64,000 bases of DNA from Flavobacterium jejuense (GTDB lineage: Bacteria; Bacteroidota; Bacteroidia; Flavobacteriales; Flavobacteriaceae): contig NZ_VEVQ02000004.1 of assembly GCF_006491595.2 (NCBI RefSeq), forward strand, positions 107,379-171,378, written 5' to 3'. Of this stretch, positions 42,031 through 51,067 are shown in pieces. The notes under the pieces are model-generated. The model was not told the origin of the DNA. It searched no databases and saw only the letters and a list, made by a program, of their open reading frames with translations. Numbering within the stretch: position 1 is the first letter of the stretch; every line of letters begins with the position of its first letter. Made by a program: the position numbers and the translations under genes.

Positions 42031-42594
42031 AGATTATTGAAAACACTAATAAAACAACAACTGGTTCAGGAGGTTTTTTTAAATATAATAAAATACTATC
42101 ACGAAACATGGTTGCTCAAGAAAAAAACATGTCTTTTGCTGCAGCTTGCATAAAACAATTAGCTAAGGATGATGGAATTGAAATTTCTGAATCAGCAATT
42201 AGAACTATTACAAAAACAACATATGATGGAACATATGCAGACGGAATAACAATTGCATTGAAAAAATACTTTAAAGAAGAGAAATTAGATATTAGATTAA
42301 TGTATGATCCTAAAATAACTGATATTGAAATGATTCGAAACATTTCTAAGGATAAAAATAGTTGGATAGCTTGGATCAGTCCAATGCCAGATTCAAATAC
42401 AAAACGCAATTATTATTGACAAAGTTGTTAAAAACGATGTTTATATAAGAGACCCTTGGCCATTAGAATCTATCGACTTAGAGTCATTCAAGCAATCAAA
42501 AAACGGTGTAATTGGAATTGTCGATATTGAAGAGCTTGCTGTTCAGTGGGCAAATGGATTTAATTTTATGTTTAAAATAAAAAAAAAAGAGAAA
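41832..42594 (+). pseudogene. Inactivated toxin module B7 (C39-like; Cys lost and frameshift)
   Basis: Homologous to B5. The nucleophile codon is TTT (42134-42136): MSFAAACIKQ instead of MSCAAACIKQ. A single-base loss near 42400-42405 shifts the frame exactly at the catalytic His (B5 reads GAKKHAII; here the frame ends ...SNTKRNYY at 42419). The remaining sequence in the shifted frame, DKVVKNDVYIRDPWPLESID and onward, completes the domain and then runs without a stop through an A-tract into the immunity gene. Two independent hits at catalytic positions make it a dead toxin. Confidence 0.8.
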
Positions 42595-42846
42595 ATGAAA
42601 AATAATATTTTACAAAAGAAATTAGAAAAACTAGGTTATAGTATAAGAGAAAGAAATATTGATGAAAACATTATTTTACAATGTTTTGTAACTAAATTTA
42701 ATGATTTCTTAAGTTTTGGCATTACTAAAGAAAATAATAAATTCAAAATATGGAATGCTAATGAACAAATTTCAACACCAAAGTACTTTGATAATGAAAA
42801 TCAACTAATTGAATTTATTAAAGAAAACTTTCCTGTAGAAAATTAA
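42595..42846 (+). CDS. Putative immunity protein B7
   Basis: An 83-residue protein from ATG 42595 (MKNNILQKKLEKLGYSIRER) ending LIEFIKENFPVEN, homologous to immunity B1 and B5. The frame extends back to 42568 into the toxin remnant. It is intact although its toxin is dead, as expected if immunity to other strains is kept under selection. Confidence 0.75.
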   Translation: MKNNILQKKLEKLGYSIRERNIDENIILQCFVTKFNDFLSFGITKENNKFKIWNANEQISTPKYFDNENQLIEFIKENFPVEN

Positions 42847-42852
42847 TTTTTT

Positions 42853-42880
42853 AAAGCTGCTTTCGGGTAGCTTTTTTATT
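42853..42880 (+). terminator. Terminator after immunity B7
   Basis: AAAGCTGC (42853-42860) and GGTAGCTTT (42866-42874) pair with a G-T mismatch around TTTCG, followed by T-run. It marks the end of locus B. Confidence 0.8.
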
Positions 42881-42997
42881 TAGAATAATTTTCATAAATG
42901 AAAAAAACAGATAATACAACACTAATAATTTATAGAAGATATCGAATTACAATAACTCCAAATGATTTTACATATCTTTACACCTTCTAAAAGTATT

Positions 42998-43369
42998 ATG
43001 AATTTCAATTACCCAAAAAACGAAAAACTAAAAAGCAAAAACACTATTGATTTACTTTTTTCAGAAGGCAAATCAGTTTCTAAATATCCATTGCGTTTAG
43101 TTTACGTTGAGAATCCTTCAGAAAATGAAATTTTAAAATTCGGAGTTTCCGTCTCTAAAAAGTATTTTAAAAAAGCGGTTGACCGCAATTACTTCAAGCG
43201 TATTTTGAGGGAATGTTATCGTTTAAACAAAACTATTTTATTGGAAAATATAGAAAAAAACTACGCTATCATGTTTTTTTACCAAACTAAAGAACGACTG
43301 ACGTACCAAGAAATCAATGAAAAAACAGTTTTGTTGTTTGAAAAATTCATTTCCGAACTAAAAAAATAA
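42998..43369 (+). CDS. rnpA: Ribonuclease P protein component
   Basis: A 123-residue RnpA from ATG 42998 (MNFNYPKNEKLKSKNTIDLL). The family core FGVSVSKKYFKKAVDRNYFKRILRECYRLNK is the RNR motif that binds P RNA. The frame opens at 42962, but that extension has no homology-like features. It processes tRNA 5' ends with the P RNA. In this window it is followed by a DUF4349 gene and an S41 protease. Confidence 0.94.
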   Translation: MNFNYPKNEKLKSKNTIDLLFSEGKSVSKYPLRLVYVENPSENEILKFGVSVSKKYFKKAVDRNYFKRILRECYRLNKTILLENIEKNYAIMFFYQTKERLTYQEINEKTVLLFEKFISELKK

Positions 43370-43438
43370 TTTCTGGCTAAGTTTTTGTGAATCACTATTT
43401 GTATATTTAATACTTACAATAACTTATCTTGTTTAGCC

Positions 43439-44275
43439 ATGAAAAGAATATTCTCATATTTCCTTTTGTCTCTTTTAGTTTTTTCCTGTAAAGAAGAAAT
43501 GATTGAAAGTAGTCTTACAGAAAATGCAAATTATAGTTATGATGCCGTTGAGGAATCTGAACCACTTTCTATTTCAAATTTAAAAAATATTGATGCAAAA
43601 AGTAAAATAAATTCAGAAGATCCTAAAATCATCAAAACTGCTCATTTACGCTTTGAAACGCAAGACTTACAAAATAGTTTTTCAAACATTTACAAAACTG
43701 CTAAAATCTATAAAGCGTATATTCAAAATGATAATTCAGGAACGGATTATGGTTCTATATACAGAAACATAACACTTCGTATACCAAACACTAATTTTGA
43801 TGCCTTTATTGCTGAAATAAGCAAAGGAGTAAGTTATTTTGACAGAAAAGAAATAGCTGCCCAAGATGTAACTGAAGAATTTGTAGATATTGAAGCTCGT
43901 TTAAAAGCGAAACATACTTTGGAAATTCGTTATTTAGAGATTCTAAAAAAAGCCAATAAAGTATCCGAAATTTTAGAGATTGAAAAAGAACTTTCTGCTA
44001 TAAGAGAAGAAATTGAAGTAGCAGAAGGGCGCTTAAAATATTTACAAAACCGCGTTTCAATGAGTACCATTTCTATAGAAATGTATACAGAAAAACCAGA
44101 AGGTACAGGAACAACAGTTTCATATGGAAGTAAGATGTGGAATGCGGTAAAATCTGGTTTTAATGGATTGTCAAGTTTCTTCCTTGGAATGTTACATATT
44201 TGGCCTTTTATCCTTATTTTCGTGGTGTTATTCTTTTTCGTCAGAAAAAAAATTAGAAATAAAAAGAAATTATAA
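43439..44275 (+). CDS. DUF4349 domain lipoprotein
   Basis: A 278-residue protein: lipoprotein signal LLSLLVFSCKEE, then the DUF4349 region (KTAHLRFETQDLQNSFSN ... ITLRIPNTNFDAFIAEIS), a coiled-coil stretch (AIREEIEVAEGRLKYLQNRV) and a C-terminal membrane helix (WPFILIFVVLFFFV) with a basic tail. Its function is unknown; the layout suggests an envelope protein spanning the periplasm. Its stop overlaps the S41 protease start by one base (TAATG), so the two are translationally coupled. Confidence 0.87.
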   Translation: MKRIFSYFLLSLLVFSCKEEMIESSLTENANYSYDAVEESEPLSISNLKNIDAKSKINSEDPKIIKTAHLRFETQDLQNSFSNIYKTAKIYKAYIQNDNSGTDYGSIYRNITLRIPNTNFDAFIAEISKGVSYFDRKEIAAQDVTEEFVDIEARLKAKHTLEIRYLEILKKANKVSEILEIEKELSAIREEIEVAEGRLKYLQNRVSMSTISIEMYTEKPEGTGTTVSYGSKMWNAVKSGFNGLSSFFLGMLHIWPFILIFVVLFFFVRKKIRNKKKL

Positions 44276-45909
44276 TGAAACGATTTTTAAATAAAAAATA
44301 TATTATAACCCTATTTAGTATTGGATTTCTATTCTTAGCGGTAAGTTTTAAAAATGATTTCTTTGAAATTGCCAAACAAATAGAAATCTTTACTGAAGCT
44401 TTTAAAACAGTAAACCAGAACTATGTAGATGAGACCAATCCTGGTGAATTAATGGACATTGCTATTAAAAACATGTTGGCCGATTTAGATCCTTACACTG
44501 TCTTTTTTAATGAACAAGACGTGTTGAAGTTTAAAATTAACAATACAGGAGAATATACAGGAATAGGAGCTGTAGTTCAAAGAAAAGAAGGAAGAGTCTT
44601 TTTAAAGGAAATATACAAAGGGTTTCCAGCTGATAAAGCGGGTTTAAAAGCGGGTGATGAAATTACACAAATAGGTGATATTAGTCTAAAAGAATATAAA
44701 GAAGATGCCTCTCAATTATTAAGAGGCACAAAAAACACTAAAGTAAACATAACTTATGAACGCCAAGGCAAAAAACAAAATACAGTAATTATTCTTGATG
44801 AAGTAGAAGTTAAAGCCGTTCCTTTTTATGCATTACTAGAAGATAAAACTGGTTACATTGTTCTTTCAAAATTTACAGAAAAAGCAAGTAATGAAACCAA
44901 AGCAGCTTTATTGGAATTAAAAGGAAAAGGTGCAACAAAAATCATTTTGGATTTAAGAGGAAATCCTGGTGGTTTGTTACATGAAGCAGTGAATATTTGT
45001 AATTTATTTGTGCCTAAAGGCGAAGTAATTGTGACTACAAAATCAAAAAATGAAAAACACAATAGTACTTATAAAACAAATAATCAACCTATTGATTTAG
45101 AAATCCCTCTAGCCATTCTAATCAATGGTAGTAGTGCTTCTGCATCTGAAATTGTTTCTGGTGCTTTACAAGATCTAGACCGAGCTGTTGTCGTAGGAAA
45201 TAGAAGTTTTGGAAAAGGACTGGTACAAAGACCTTTAAATTTATCTTATGGCACGCAAGTAAAAGTTACCATTTCGAGATATTACACTCCTTCTGGAAGA
45301 TGTATTCAAGCATTGGATTACGCACATAAAGATAAAAACAGAAAAGCCATTAAAATAGATAAAAATGATTTTAATGCTTTTAAAACTAAAGGAGGAAGAA
45401 CAGTTTATGATGGTGGTGGTGTTTTACCAGATGTAATTGTCGAAGAGACTAAAAAGAGTACTATCACAGATGCCTTAGTTAAAAATGATGCTGTCTTTGA
45501 CTATGCAACTACTTTGTATTATAAAAACCCCAATCAAACTGGAATACCAACAATTTCAGAAACTGATTTTACTACTTTTAAAAGTTTTGTGAAACAAGAA
45601 AAATACAGTTTAGATAGTGAAACAGGAAAAGCTCTAAAAGAATTATTAGAAAAAGCAAAAAAAGAGAAGATAGATGATGCTATCATAACGGAATACAAAT
45701 CCTTACAGTTAGCTTTAGAAAAAAGTCAAGATGTTGAGGTAAGTAGAAACAAAGAAGAATTAAAAAAATTACTACAAGAAGAGCTAATTACTCGTTATCA
45801 ATACAAGGAAGGACTTTACGAATTTTATACTCAGAATGATATTGACATAAATAAGGCTAAAGCCGTGTTAAACGATAATAGTAAATATAATTCAATTTTA
45901 AAAAAATGA
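44275..45909 (+). CDS. S41 family C-terminal processing peptidase
   Basis: A 544-residue CtpA/Prc-type serine protease. N-terminal membrane anchor (IITLFSIGFLFLAVSF), PDZ domain about residues 90-170 (GYPADKAGLKAGDEI-like segment FPADKAGLKAGDEITQIGD), catalytic Ser in INGSSASASEIVSGAL and Lys in NRSFGKGLVQRP. The C-terminal 150 residues are a helical extension usual in Bacteroidetes. It degrades or trims envelope proteins from their C-termini. The gene lies in the DUF4349-S41-OmpA operon (1-base overlap and 1-base gap). Confidence 0.94.
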   Translation: MKRFLNKKYIITLFSIGFLFLAVSFKNDFFEIAKQIEIFTEAFKTVNQNYVDETNPGELMDIAIKNMLADLDPYTVFFNEQDVLKFKINNTGEYTGIGAVVQRKEGRVFLKEIYKGFPADKAGLKAGDEITQIGDISLKEYKEDASQLLRGTKNTKVNITYERQGKKQNTVIILDEVEVKAVPFYALLEDKTGYIVLSKFTEKASNETKAALLELKGKGATKIILDLRGNPGGLLHEAVNICNLFVPKGEVIVTTKSKNEKHNSTYKTNNQPIDLEIPLAILINGSSASASEIVSGALQDLDRAVVVGNRSFGKGLVQRPLNLSYGTQVKVTISRYYTPSGRCIQALDYAHKDKNRKAIKIDKNDFNAFKTKGGRTVYDGGGVLPDVIVEETKKSTITDALVKNDAVFDYATTLYYKNPNQTGIPTISETDFTTFKSFVKQEKYSLDSETGKALKELLEKAKKEKIDDAIITEYKSLQLALEKSQDVEVSRNKEELKKLLQEELITRYQYKEGLYEFYTQNDIDINKAKAVLNDNSKYNSILKK

Positions 45910-45910
45910 C

Positions 45911-46735
45911 ATGAAACGTTTAGTACTTTTTCTTTTACTCTTAAGTTCCTCATTATTGAAGGCACAAGAAGAAGAAGTACACTCTATCTATTTTGGATTT
46001 GATAAGTTTAATTTAAAAGAAAATCAAAAAAAATCACTAGTAGATTTTATAAAAAAAATAGATACAATAACCATAGAAACTATAGAAATATTTGGATATT
46101 GCGATGACAGAGGCAAAGACAAGTATAATTTCATTCTTTCTACTAAAAGAGCAAATACAGTTAGAGATGAACTTCTGCTAAATGGAATAAAAAATAAAAT
46201 AATTATTACAATTGAAGGTAAAGGAAGAATTTTAATTGATGATGATTTATTAGATAATATTCCAGAAGTTCGATCCAAAAACAGAAGAGTTGATGTTGTA
46301 GTTAACTATAAACCCATCCTAATAGAAGAACTTAAAATTCCTGGTGTTTATGGTTCCATACCCAAAAACCCTATTGTTGGAGATCGAATTTATTTAGACA
46401 AATTACTCTTCGACAGAGGAAGTAGTGAATTATTATTTCCTGCTAGAAAAGAATTAGATAGATTAGCAAAACAACTTCATAAATTTAAAAATATTGAGTT
46501 TGAAATTCAAGGTCATGTTTGTTGTACGCCTTCCTTTCAAAAAGAAGCCATAGATAGAGGCACAAAAAAAAGAGAACTTTCTGTCAATAGAGCACTAGCT
46601 GTTTATAAGTATCTTGGGATAAAGAAAATTAAAAAAGACAGAATGACTCATAAGGGATTTGGAAATAGTCGTCCACTTGGAAAAGGTCCTTTATTAGACA
46701 GACGTGTTGAAATCGTAATTACTAAAGTAAATTAA
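45911..46735 (+). CDS. OmpA family protein with two OmpA-like regions
   Basis: A 274-residue secreted protein (signal MKRLVLFLLLLSSSLLKAQ). Two peptidoglycan-binding OmpA-like segments are visible: YFGFDKFNLKENQKKSLVDF with FGYCDDRGKDKYN (residues 25-130), and LLFDRGSSELLFPARKELDR with GHVCCTPSF and the final DRRVEIVITKV (160-274). The usual beta-barrel is absent. It follows the S41 protease by one base and ends convergently with the GNAT gene, overlapping it by 4 bases. Confidence 0.87.
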   Translation: MKRLVLFLLLLSSSLLKAQEEEVHSIYFGFDKFNLKENQKKSLVDFIKKIDTITIETIEIFGYCDDRGKDKYNFILSTKRANTVRDELLLNGIKNKIIITIEGKGRILIDDDLLDNIPEVRSKNRRVDVVVNYKPILIEELKIPGVYGSIPKNPIVGDRIYLDKLLFDRGSSELLFPARKELDRLAKQLHKFKNIEFEIQGHVCCTPSFQKEAIDRGTKKRELSVNRALAVYKYLGIKKIKKDRMTHKGFGNSRPLGKGPLLDRRVEIVITKVN

Positions 46736-47184
46736 CTTCTTTTCATTTCAATATGTGGAATATCATCTTCTAAATACATTTCGCTAGTTTGCACAAAACC
46801 TAATGATTCATAAAATTTAGACAGATATTGTTGCGCAGAAATAGTAATTTTAGTATCATTAAAATATACTTTAACTGCATCAATTGATACTTGCATTAAT
46901 TGATAACCCCATTTTTTATCACGATATTTTGGGCTAACCACTACTCTACCTATAGACGCTTCATCAAAGTAAAATCCTTTATCAAAAATACGTGTATAAG
47001 CAACAATCTCATTATTGTAATAACCAATTACATGCAATGCGTTTTCATCTTTACCATCAATGTCTTGATAAATGCAGTTTTGTTCTACCACAAAGACTTC
47101 CGATCTAAGTTGTAATAAAGAATACAATTCATCAAGAGAAAGTTCCTTAAAACGCTTTATTTTAAATTCTATTAAAGGCTCCAT
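46732..47184 (-). CDS. GNAT acetyltransferase (ElaA-like)
   Basis: A 150-residue GNAT protein. The ElaA-type N-terminus YSLLQLRSEVFVVEQNCIYQ is followed by the acetyl-CoA-binding region IGRVVVSPKYRDKKWGYQLM and the C-terminal FYESLGFVQTSEMYLEDDIP-HIEM. The substrate is unknown. Confidence 0.9.
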   Translation of the reverse strand: MEPLIEFKIKRFKELSLDELYSLLQLRSEVFVVEQNCIYQDIDGKDENALHVIGYYNNEIVAYTRIFDKGFYFDEASIGRVVVSPKYRDKKWGYQLMQVSIDAVKVYFNDTKITISAQQYLSKFYESLGFVQTSEMYLEDDIPHIEMKRS

Positions 47185-47197
47185 AAATAAAAAGTAA

Positions 47198-47229
47198 AAA
47201 TCTCATTAAACGAAAGTCTAATGAGATTT
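47198..47229 (-). terminator. Terminator after the DUF4837 gene
   Basis: AAATCTCATTA (47198-47208) and TAATGAGATTT (47219-47229) form a perfect stem, located behind the minus-strand DUF4837 gene and ahead of the GNAT gene. Confidence 0.75.
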
Positions 47230-47255
47230 ATATTATACTAACAAATGTATGTTAT

Positions 47256-48236
47256 TTATTTTAAAAATTTTACCGATTTAATGATTGCTTCTAGTTCAAA
47301 TACTAAATCACGTTTTGATTTAGATGGGTTGTAAGTAAAACCTTCTAACACTAGGAATCGATTGTTTTTTGTGTCTTTAATAGCATAATTCAAAAATGGT
47401 CCTGCCATAAAATCATTTTTCAAGTACCAATTCCCTTTTGTTTCATACGTTTTTCTTCCAGCAATTGAAACATCAAAAAATAAAGGTGAATAGGCTTCTT
47501 CAGTAACCATCCAAGTATTATCTAGTGTACCATGAATAAATTTTTTACCAATAGAATCACGCATTTTTACAATATTATTCACCACATTAGAATCATTCTC
47601 TATCACATTAATAGGCATTTCATAAACAAGAATACTATTGTAACCTGAATTAAATTCTTTTCTAATCCATAAAAAATCATCTTCTACCATGTCATATTTG
47701 TAGCCATATCCAATCGTTAAAGCTACACCAAATCTTTCTCTAACTTTCGCATCAGTGACAGCTGCTTTCTTTAAGCGAATTTGATTTTCAATAATCTCAC
47801 CCTCTTTAATGGCTTGAATAATTTCATTAGCTTTTTTTTCTAAAGTAGCTAAAATTTCATCTTTCGTTTTACCAACAATATAAAAGACTTGCTGTGGCTT
47901 TGCAAATTCATCTTTTTTTGCACTAAAACCTGATTGATCAGACTTTTCTACTACAATAATATTTCTACTATTTCTTACAAAACCTTCAAAAATCTTTGAT
48001 GGATATTGATTTAATGTAAACATTGGTTCTTCATTTATAAAACCATCAATAGGTGCTGCAAATTTCTTTCTAATACTATCACCTATTTCTCCATTCCAAA
48101 GATTCTCATCCATTATAATAGAGACATTATTTATTTTACCATTAGATTCCGTTAAAACAGCCTTTTTATCAGCTTCGCTTTCTTTACAAGAAATCAAGAT
48201 AATTAAACTTAAAAATGTAATAAATAAATGTTTCAT
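47256..48236 (-). CDS. DUF4837 family lipoprotein
   Basis: A 326-residue lipoprotein (LSLIILISCKESE) of the DUF4837 family found in Flavobacteriia. Typical segments are NNVSIIMDENLWNGEIGDSI, the central EILATLEKKANEIIQAIKEGE and the C-terminal GPFLNYAIKDTKNNRFLVLEG. Function unknown. It lies 12 bases after the lytic transglycosylase gene, so it may be connected with cell-wall turnover. Confidence 0.85.
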   Translation of the reverse strand: MKHLFITFLSLIILISCKESEADKKAVLTESNGKINNVSIIMDENLWNGEIGDSIRKKFAAPIDGFINEEPMFTLNQYPSKIFEGFVRNSRNIIVVEKSDQSGFSAKKDEFAKPQQVFYIVGKTKDEILATLEKKANEIIQAIKEGEIIENQIRLKKAAVTDAKVRERFGVALTIGYGYKYDMVEDDFLWIRKEFNSGYNSILVYEMPINVIENDSNVVNNIVKMRDSIGKKFIHGTLDNTWMVTEEAYSPLFFDVSIAGRKTYETKGNWYLKNDFMAGPFLNYAIKDTKNNRFLVLEGFTYNPSKSKRDLVFELEAIIKSVKFLK

Positions 48237-48248
48237 AAAATTGGTTTT

Positions 48249-49742
48249 TTAGCCATTAATATTTAGTTTCATGCCTGGTTTAATATTATTACTGCTAATA
48301 CCGTTCCATTTTTTAATATCATCTGCAGAAATACCTGGAAATTTTTTTGCAATTGAATATAAAGAGTCTCCTTTTTTAACCTTATACACTTGATTACTCC
48401 CATTATTACTAGAACTAGTATAACTTTTAGAAGTAACTCTTTCCGATGAAAAAATTTTCAAACTTTTTCCTGCTTGAATAGAATTTCCTCTTAAGTTATT
48501 CCAATTTTTCAATTGAGAAATAGTTACATTGTATTTGTCAGCAATTAATCCCAAACTTTCACCTCTTCTTATTTTATGATATTTAGTTCTACTAACTAAA
48601 ACATCATTAGCATCTGGTAATATAGTTTTTTCTTTAAAAGTCTCTAAAAAATCAATGTAGGCATAAACCTTATCTTCGTTTGAAACAAAAAGGCCTAATT
48701 TATTCTTTGGTAATCTTAAATAATGAGCTTTATCTTCCTGATATGGAATAATATCTAATTTATAAATAGGATTTAAAAAAACAATTTGTTCAAAAGGTAC
48801 GTCTAATAACTCCGATACTTGCTCAAAAGAAATACGCCTTTTAACCATTACAGTGTCCGTTTCAAAATAAGTTAAAGGTGCTTTCTTTGGGACAAATTTA
48901 TGTTCTTTATGATATTCATAAATATACATTGTTGCTAAAAAAGCAGGAACATAATTAGCTGTTTCTCTAGGTAAATTTTTTCTAATATTCCAATAGTTTT
49001 GACTTCCACCAGAACGTCTTATAGCTTTAGATACATTTCCTGGTCCAGCATTATACGATGCTAAAACCATACTCCAATCACCAAAAATTCTGTATAAACT
49101 AGATAAATATTGACATGCTGCTTCCGTTGCTTTCAAAGGATCATAACGTTCATCTACAAAAGAATTCACTTCTAAATCAAATTGTTTTCCAGTAGGATAC
49201 ATAAATTGCCATAAACCGCTTGCACCAACTCTAGATTTTGCTCTTGGATTTAAAGCAGATTCTACAATTGCTAAATACTTAATCTCTAAAGGTACATCGT
49301 ATTTTGCTAAATGTTCTTCAAACATTGGGAAGTAATATTCTGAAATGGCCATTAATCTTTCATAAGCACCTTGACGTTTCTTTAAAAATGTTTTAATAAC
49401 ATTTTCTAGAGCAGGGTTATATTCAATATTAAATGGTGATTTACTATCTAACTTCTTAAGTCTTTTCTTTAACAATTCTGTAGATAAATCAAAAGTAACT
49501 AAAGAATCCATATCAATTTCAGTAATATCTGAATACATATTTTCAAATATTTCTTCATTAGACAATTCCGCAAGCCATCTTTCATCAATACAATTACTTG
49601 TATTGTGATTGGTAAAGGTCGCTTTAATAGAATCTAAATAAACTGTTTTTAAAACAGCTACATCCATTTCTTTTCTTGGCTCTTGTGCAAAGAAACTACA
49701 GGTTAACAAAAGAACAACAACTGTAAATCTAATTTTTCTCAT
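48249..49742 (-). CDS. Lytic transglycosylase with two LysM domains (MltD-like)
   Basis: A 497-residue secreted enzyme (signal MRKIRFTVVVLLLTCSFFAQ). The SLT domain lies about residues 130-290, with the catalytic Glu in LAIVESALNPRAKS, then GASGLWQFMYPTG and SYNAGPGNVSKAI. Two LysM domains follow: YHKIRRGESLGLIADKYNV (about 395-440) and YKVKKGDSLYSIAKKFPG (about 450-495). It cleaves peptidoglycan glycan strands. Upstream is pgk; downstream the DUF4837 lipoprotein. Confidence 0.94.
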   Translation of the reverse strand: MRKIRFTVVVLLLTCSFFAQEPRKEMDVAVLKTVYLDSIKATFTNHNTSNCIDERWLAELSNEEIFENMYSDITEIDMDSLVTFDLSTELLKKRLKKLDSKSPFNIEYNPALENVIKTFLKKRQGAYERLMAISEYYFPMFEEHLAKYDVPLEIKYLAIVESALNPRAKSRVGASGLWQFMYPTGKQFDLEVNSFVDERYDPLKATEAACQYLSSLYRIFGDWSMVLASYNAGPGNVSKAIRRSGGSQNYWNIRKNLPRETANYVPAFLATMYIYEYHKEHKFVPKKAPLTYFETDTVMVKRRISFEQVSELLDVPFEQIVFLNPIYKLDIIPYQEDKAHYLRLPKNKLGLFVSNEDKVYAYIDFLETFKEKTILPDANDVLVSRTKYHKIRRGESLGLIADKYNVTISQLKNWNNLRGNSIQAGKSLKIFSSERVTSKSYTSSSNNGSNQVYKVKKGDSLYSIAKKFPGISADDIKKWNGISSNNIKPGMKLNING

Positions 49743-49791
49743 TTTTATAGTTTTAGTTTATTTGGAGCATATTACTATAACTAATATATAT

Positions 49792-50982
49792 TTAATCTTT
49801 TAAAATAGCAGCAATTCCAGGTAAAACTCTACCTTCAAGCATTTCTAACATGGCTCCACCACCAGTAGACACATAGCTCATTTTTGGTTCTAGACCAAAT
49901 TGCTTAACAGCTGCCACACTATCTCCTCCACCTACTAATGAAAAAGCACCACTTTTAGTAGCTTCTGCAATAGATTCTCCAAGTGCAATAGTTCCTTTTG
50001 AAAATGTTTCCATTTCGAAAACACCTAATGGTCCATTCCATAAAATAGTTTTAGAATCTTTCAAAATTCTATCAAATATTGCAAGTGATTTTGGACCAGC
50101 ATCAAGACCTTGCCATCCATCTGGAATTTGTTTTACATCTACAATCTGCGTTTTTGCATCATTAGAAAAAGAATCAGCAGCAACTACATCTATAGGTAAA
50201 TGAATTTGTACACCTTTTTCCTTTGCTTGTTTTAAAATCTCAATAGCTAAATCCAATTTGTCATCTTCACAAATTGAATCTCCTATTTTACCACCAAGTG
50301 CTTTAACAAAAGTAAATGTCATTCCACCACCAATAATCATATGGTTTACTTTATCTAAAATATTTTCAATAACCGTTATTTTTGAGGACACTTTACTACC
50401 GCCTAAAATAGCTGTCACAGGTTTTTCAGAATCAGAAAGCACCTTATTTATACTTTCAATTTCTTTGGCTAATAATAAACCAAAGCATTTTTTATTTGGA
50501 AAAAATTGAGCAATAATAGTTGTAGAAGCATGAGCTCTATGAGCAGTGCCAAAAGCATCATTAACATAAATATCACCAAACTTTGAAAGTTTTTCAGCAA
50601 AACTTAAATCACCTTTTTCTTCCTCGCTATAGAATCTTAAATTTTCAAGTAAAAGAACTTCACCTGTTTGTAATTCCTTAATAGCTTGTTCTACATCAGA
50701 ACCAATACAATCTTTAACAAATTTCACTTTGTAATCTAGTATTTTTTCAACAGAACCAACTATGTGCTCTAAAGAATAATTGTTTTCAAATCCTTTAGGC
50801 CTTCCTAAGTGACTCATTAAAACTACACTTCCACCATCTGAGATAATTTTATCAATTGTAGGTTTTGCGGCTTCTATTCTGGTAGTATCTGTTACGTTGA
50901 AGTGCTCATCTAAAGGAACATTAAAATCTACTCTTATAATAGCTCTTTGATTGTTAAAATTAAAATCGTTTAGTGTTTTCAT
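49792..50982 (-). CDS. pgk: Phosphoglycerate kinase
   Basis: A 396-residue PGK of glycolysis. Signatures: [48 protein letters not shown] and the nucleotide-binding [17 protein letters not shown] with the C-terminal [11 protein letters not shown]. Complete and normal. Confidence 0.98.
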   Translation of the reverse strand: MKTLNDFNFNNQRAIIRVDFNVPLDEHFNVTDTTRIEAAKPTIDKIISDGGSVVLMSHLGRPKGFENNYSLEHIVGSVEKILDYKVKFVKDCIGSDVEQAIKELQTGEVLLLENLRFYSEEEKGDLSFAEKLSKFGDIYVNDAFGTAHRAHASTTIIAQFFPNKKCFGLLLAKEIESINKVLSDSEKPVTAILGGSKVSSKITVIENILDKVNHMIIGGGMTFTFVKALGGKIGDSICEDDKLDLAIEILKQAKEKGVQIHLPIDVVAADSFSNDAKTQIVDVKQIPDGWQGLDAGPKSLAIFDRILKDSKTILWNGPLGVFEMETFSKGTIALGESIAEATKSGAFSLVGGGDSVAAVKQFGLEPKMSYVSTGGGAMLEMLEGRVLPGIAAILKD

Positions 50983-51006
50983 TTATTCGTAATGTGTTTA
51001 ATTGTT

Positions 51007-51047
51007 AAAGTTTACTACAATCCCAAAATAGAACTGTAGTAAACTTT
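51007..51047 (-). terminator. Terminator after the SprF-like gene
   Basis: AAAGTTTACTACA (51007-51019) and TGTAGTAAACTTT (51035-51047) pair perfectly. It closes the SprB-like/SprF-like unit on the minus strand before pgk. Confidence 0.82.
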
Positions 51048-51067
51048 TCAAATGTAATTGTTTATTT

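Noticed and set aside
22609..42880. Cassette arrays read as CRISPR or as an integron
   Set aside because: Repeats are protein-coding, 65-200 bp, hundreds of bases apart; there is no attC-like structure, integrase or cas gene in the window. Exchange by homology is more likely.
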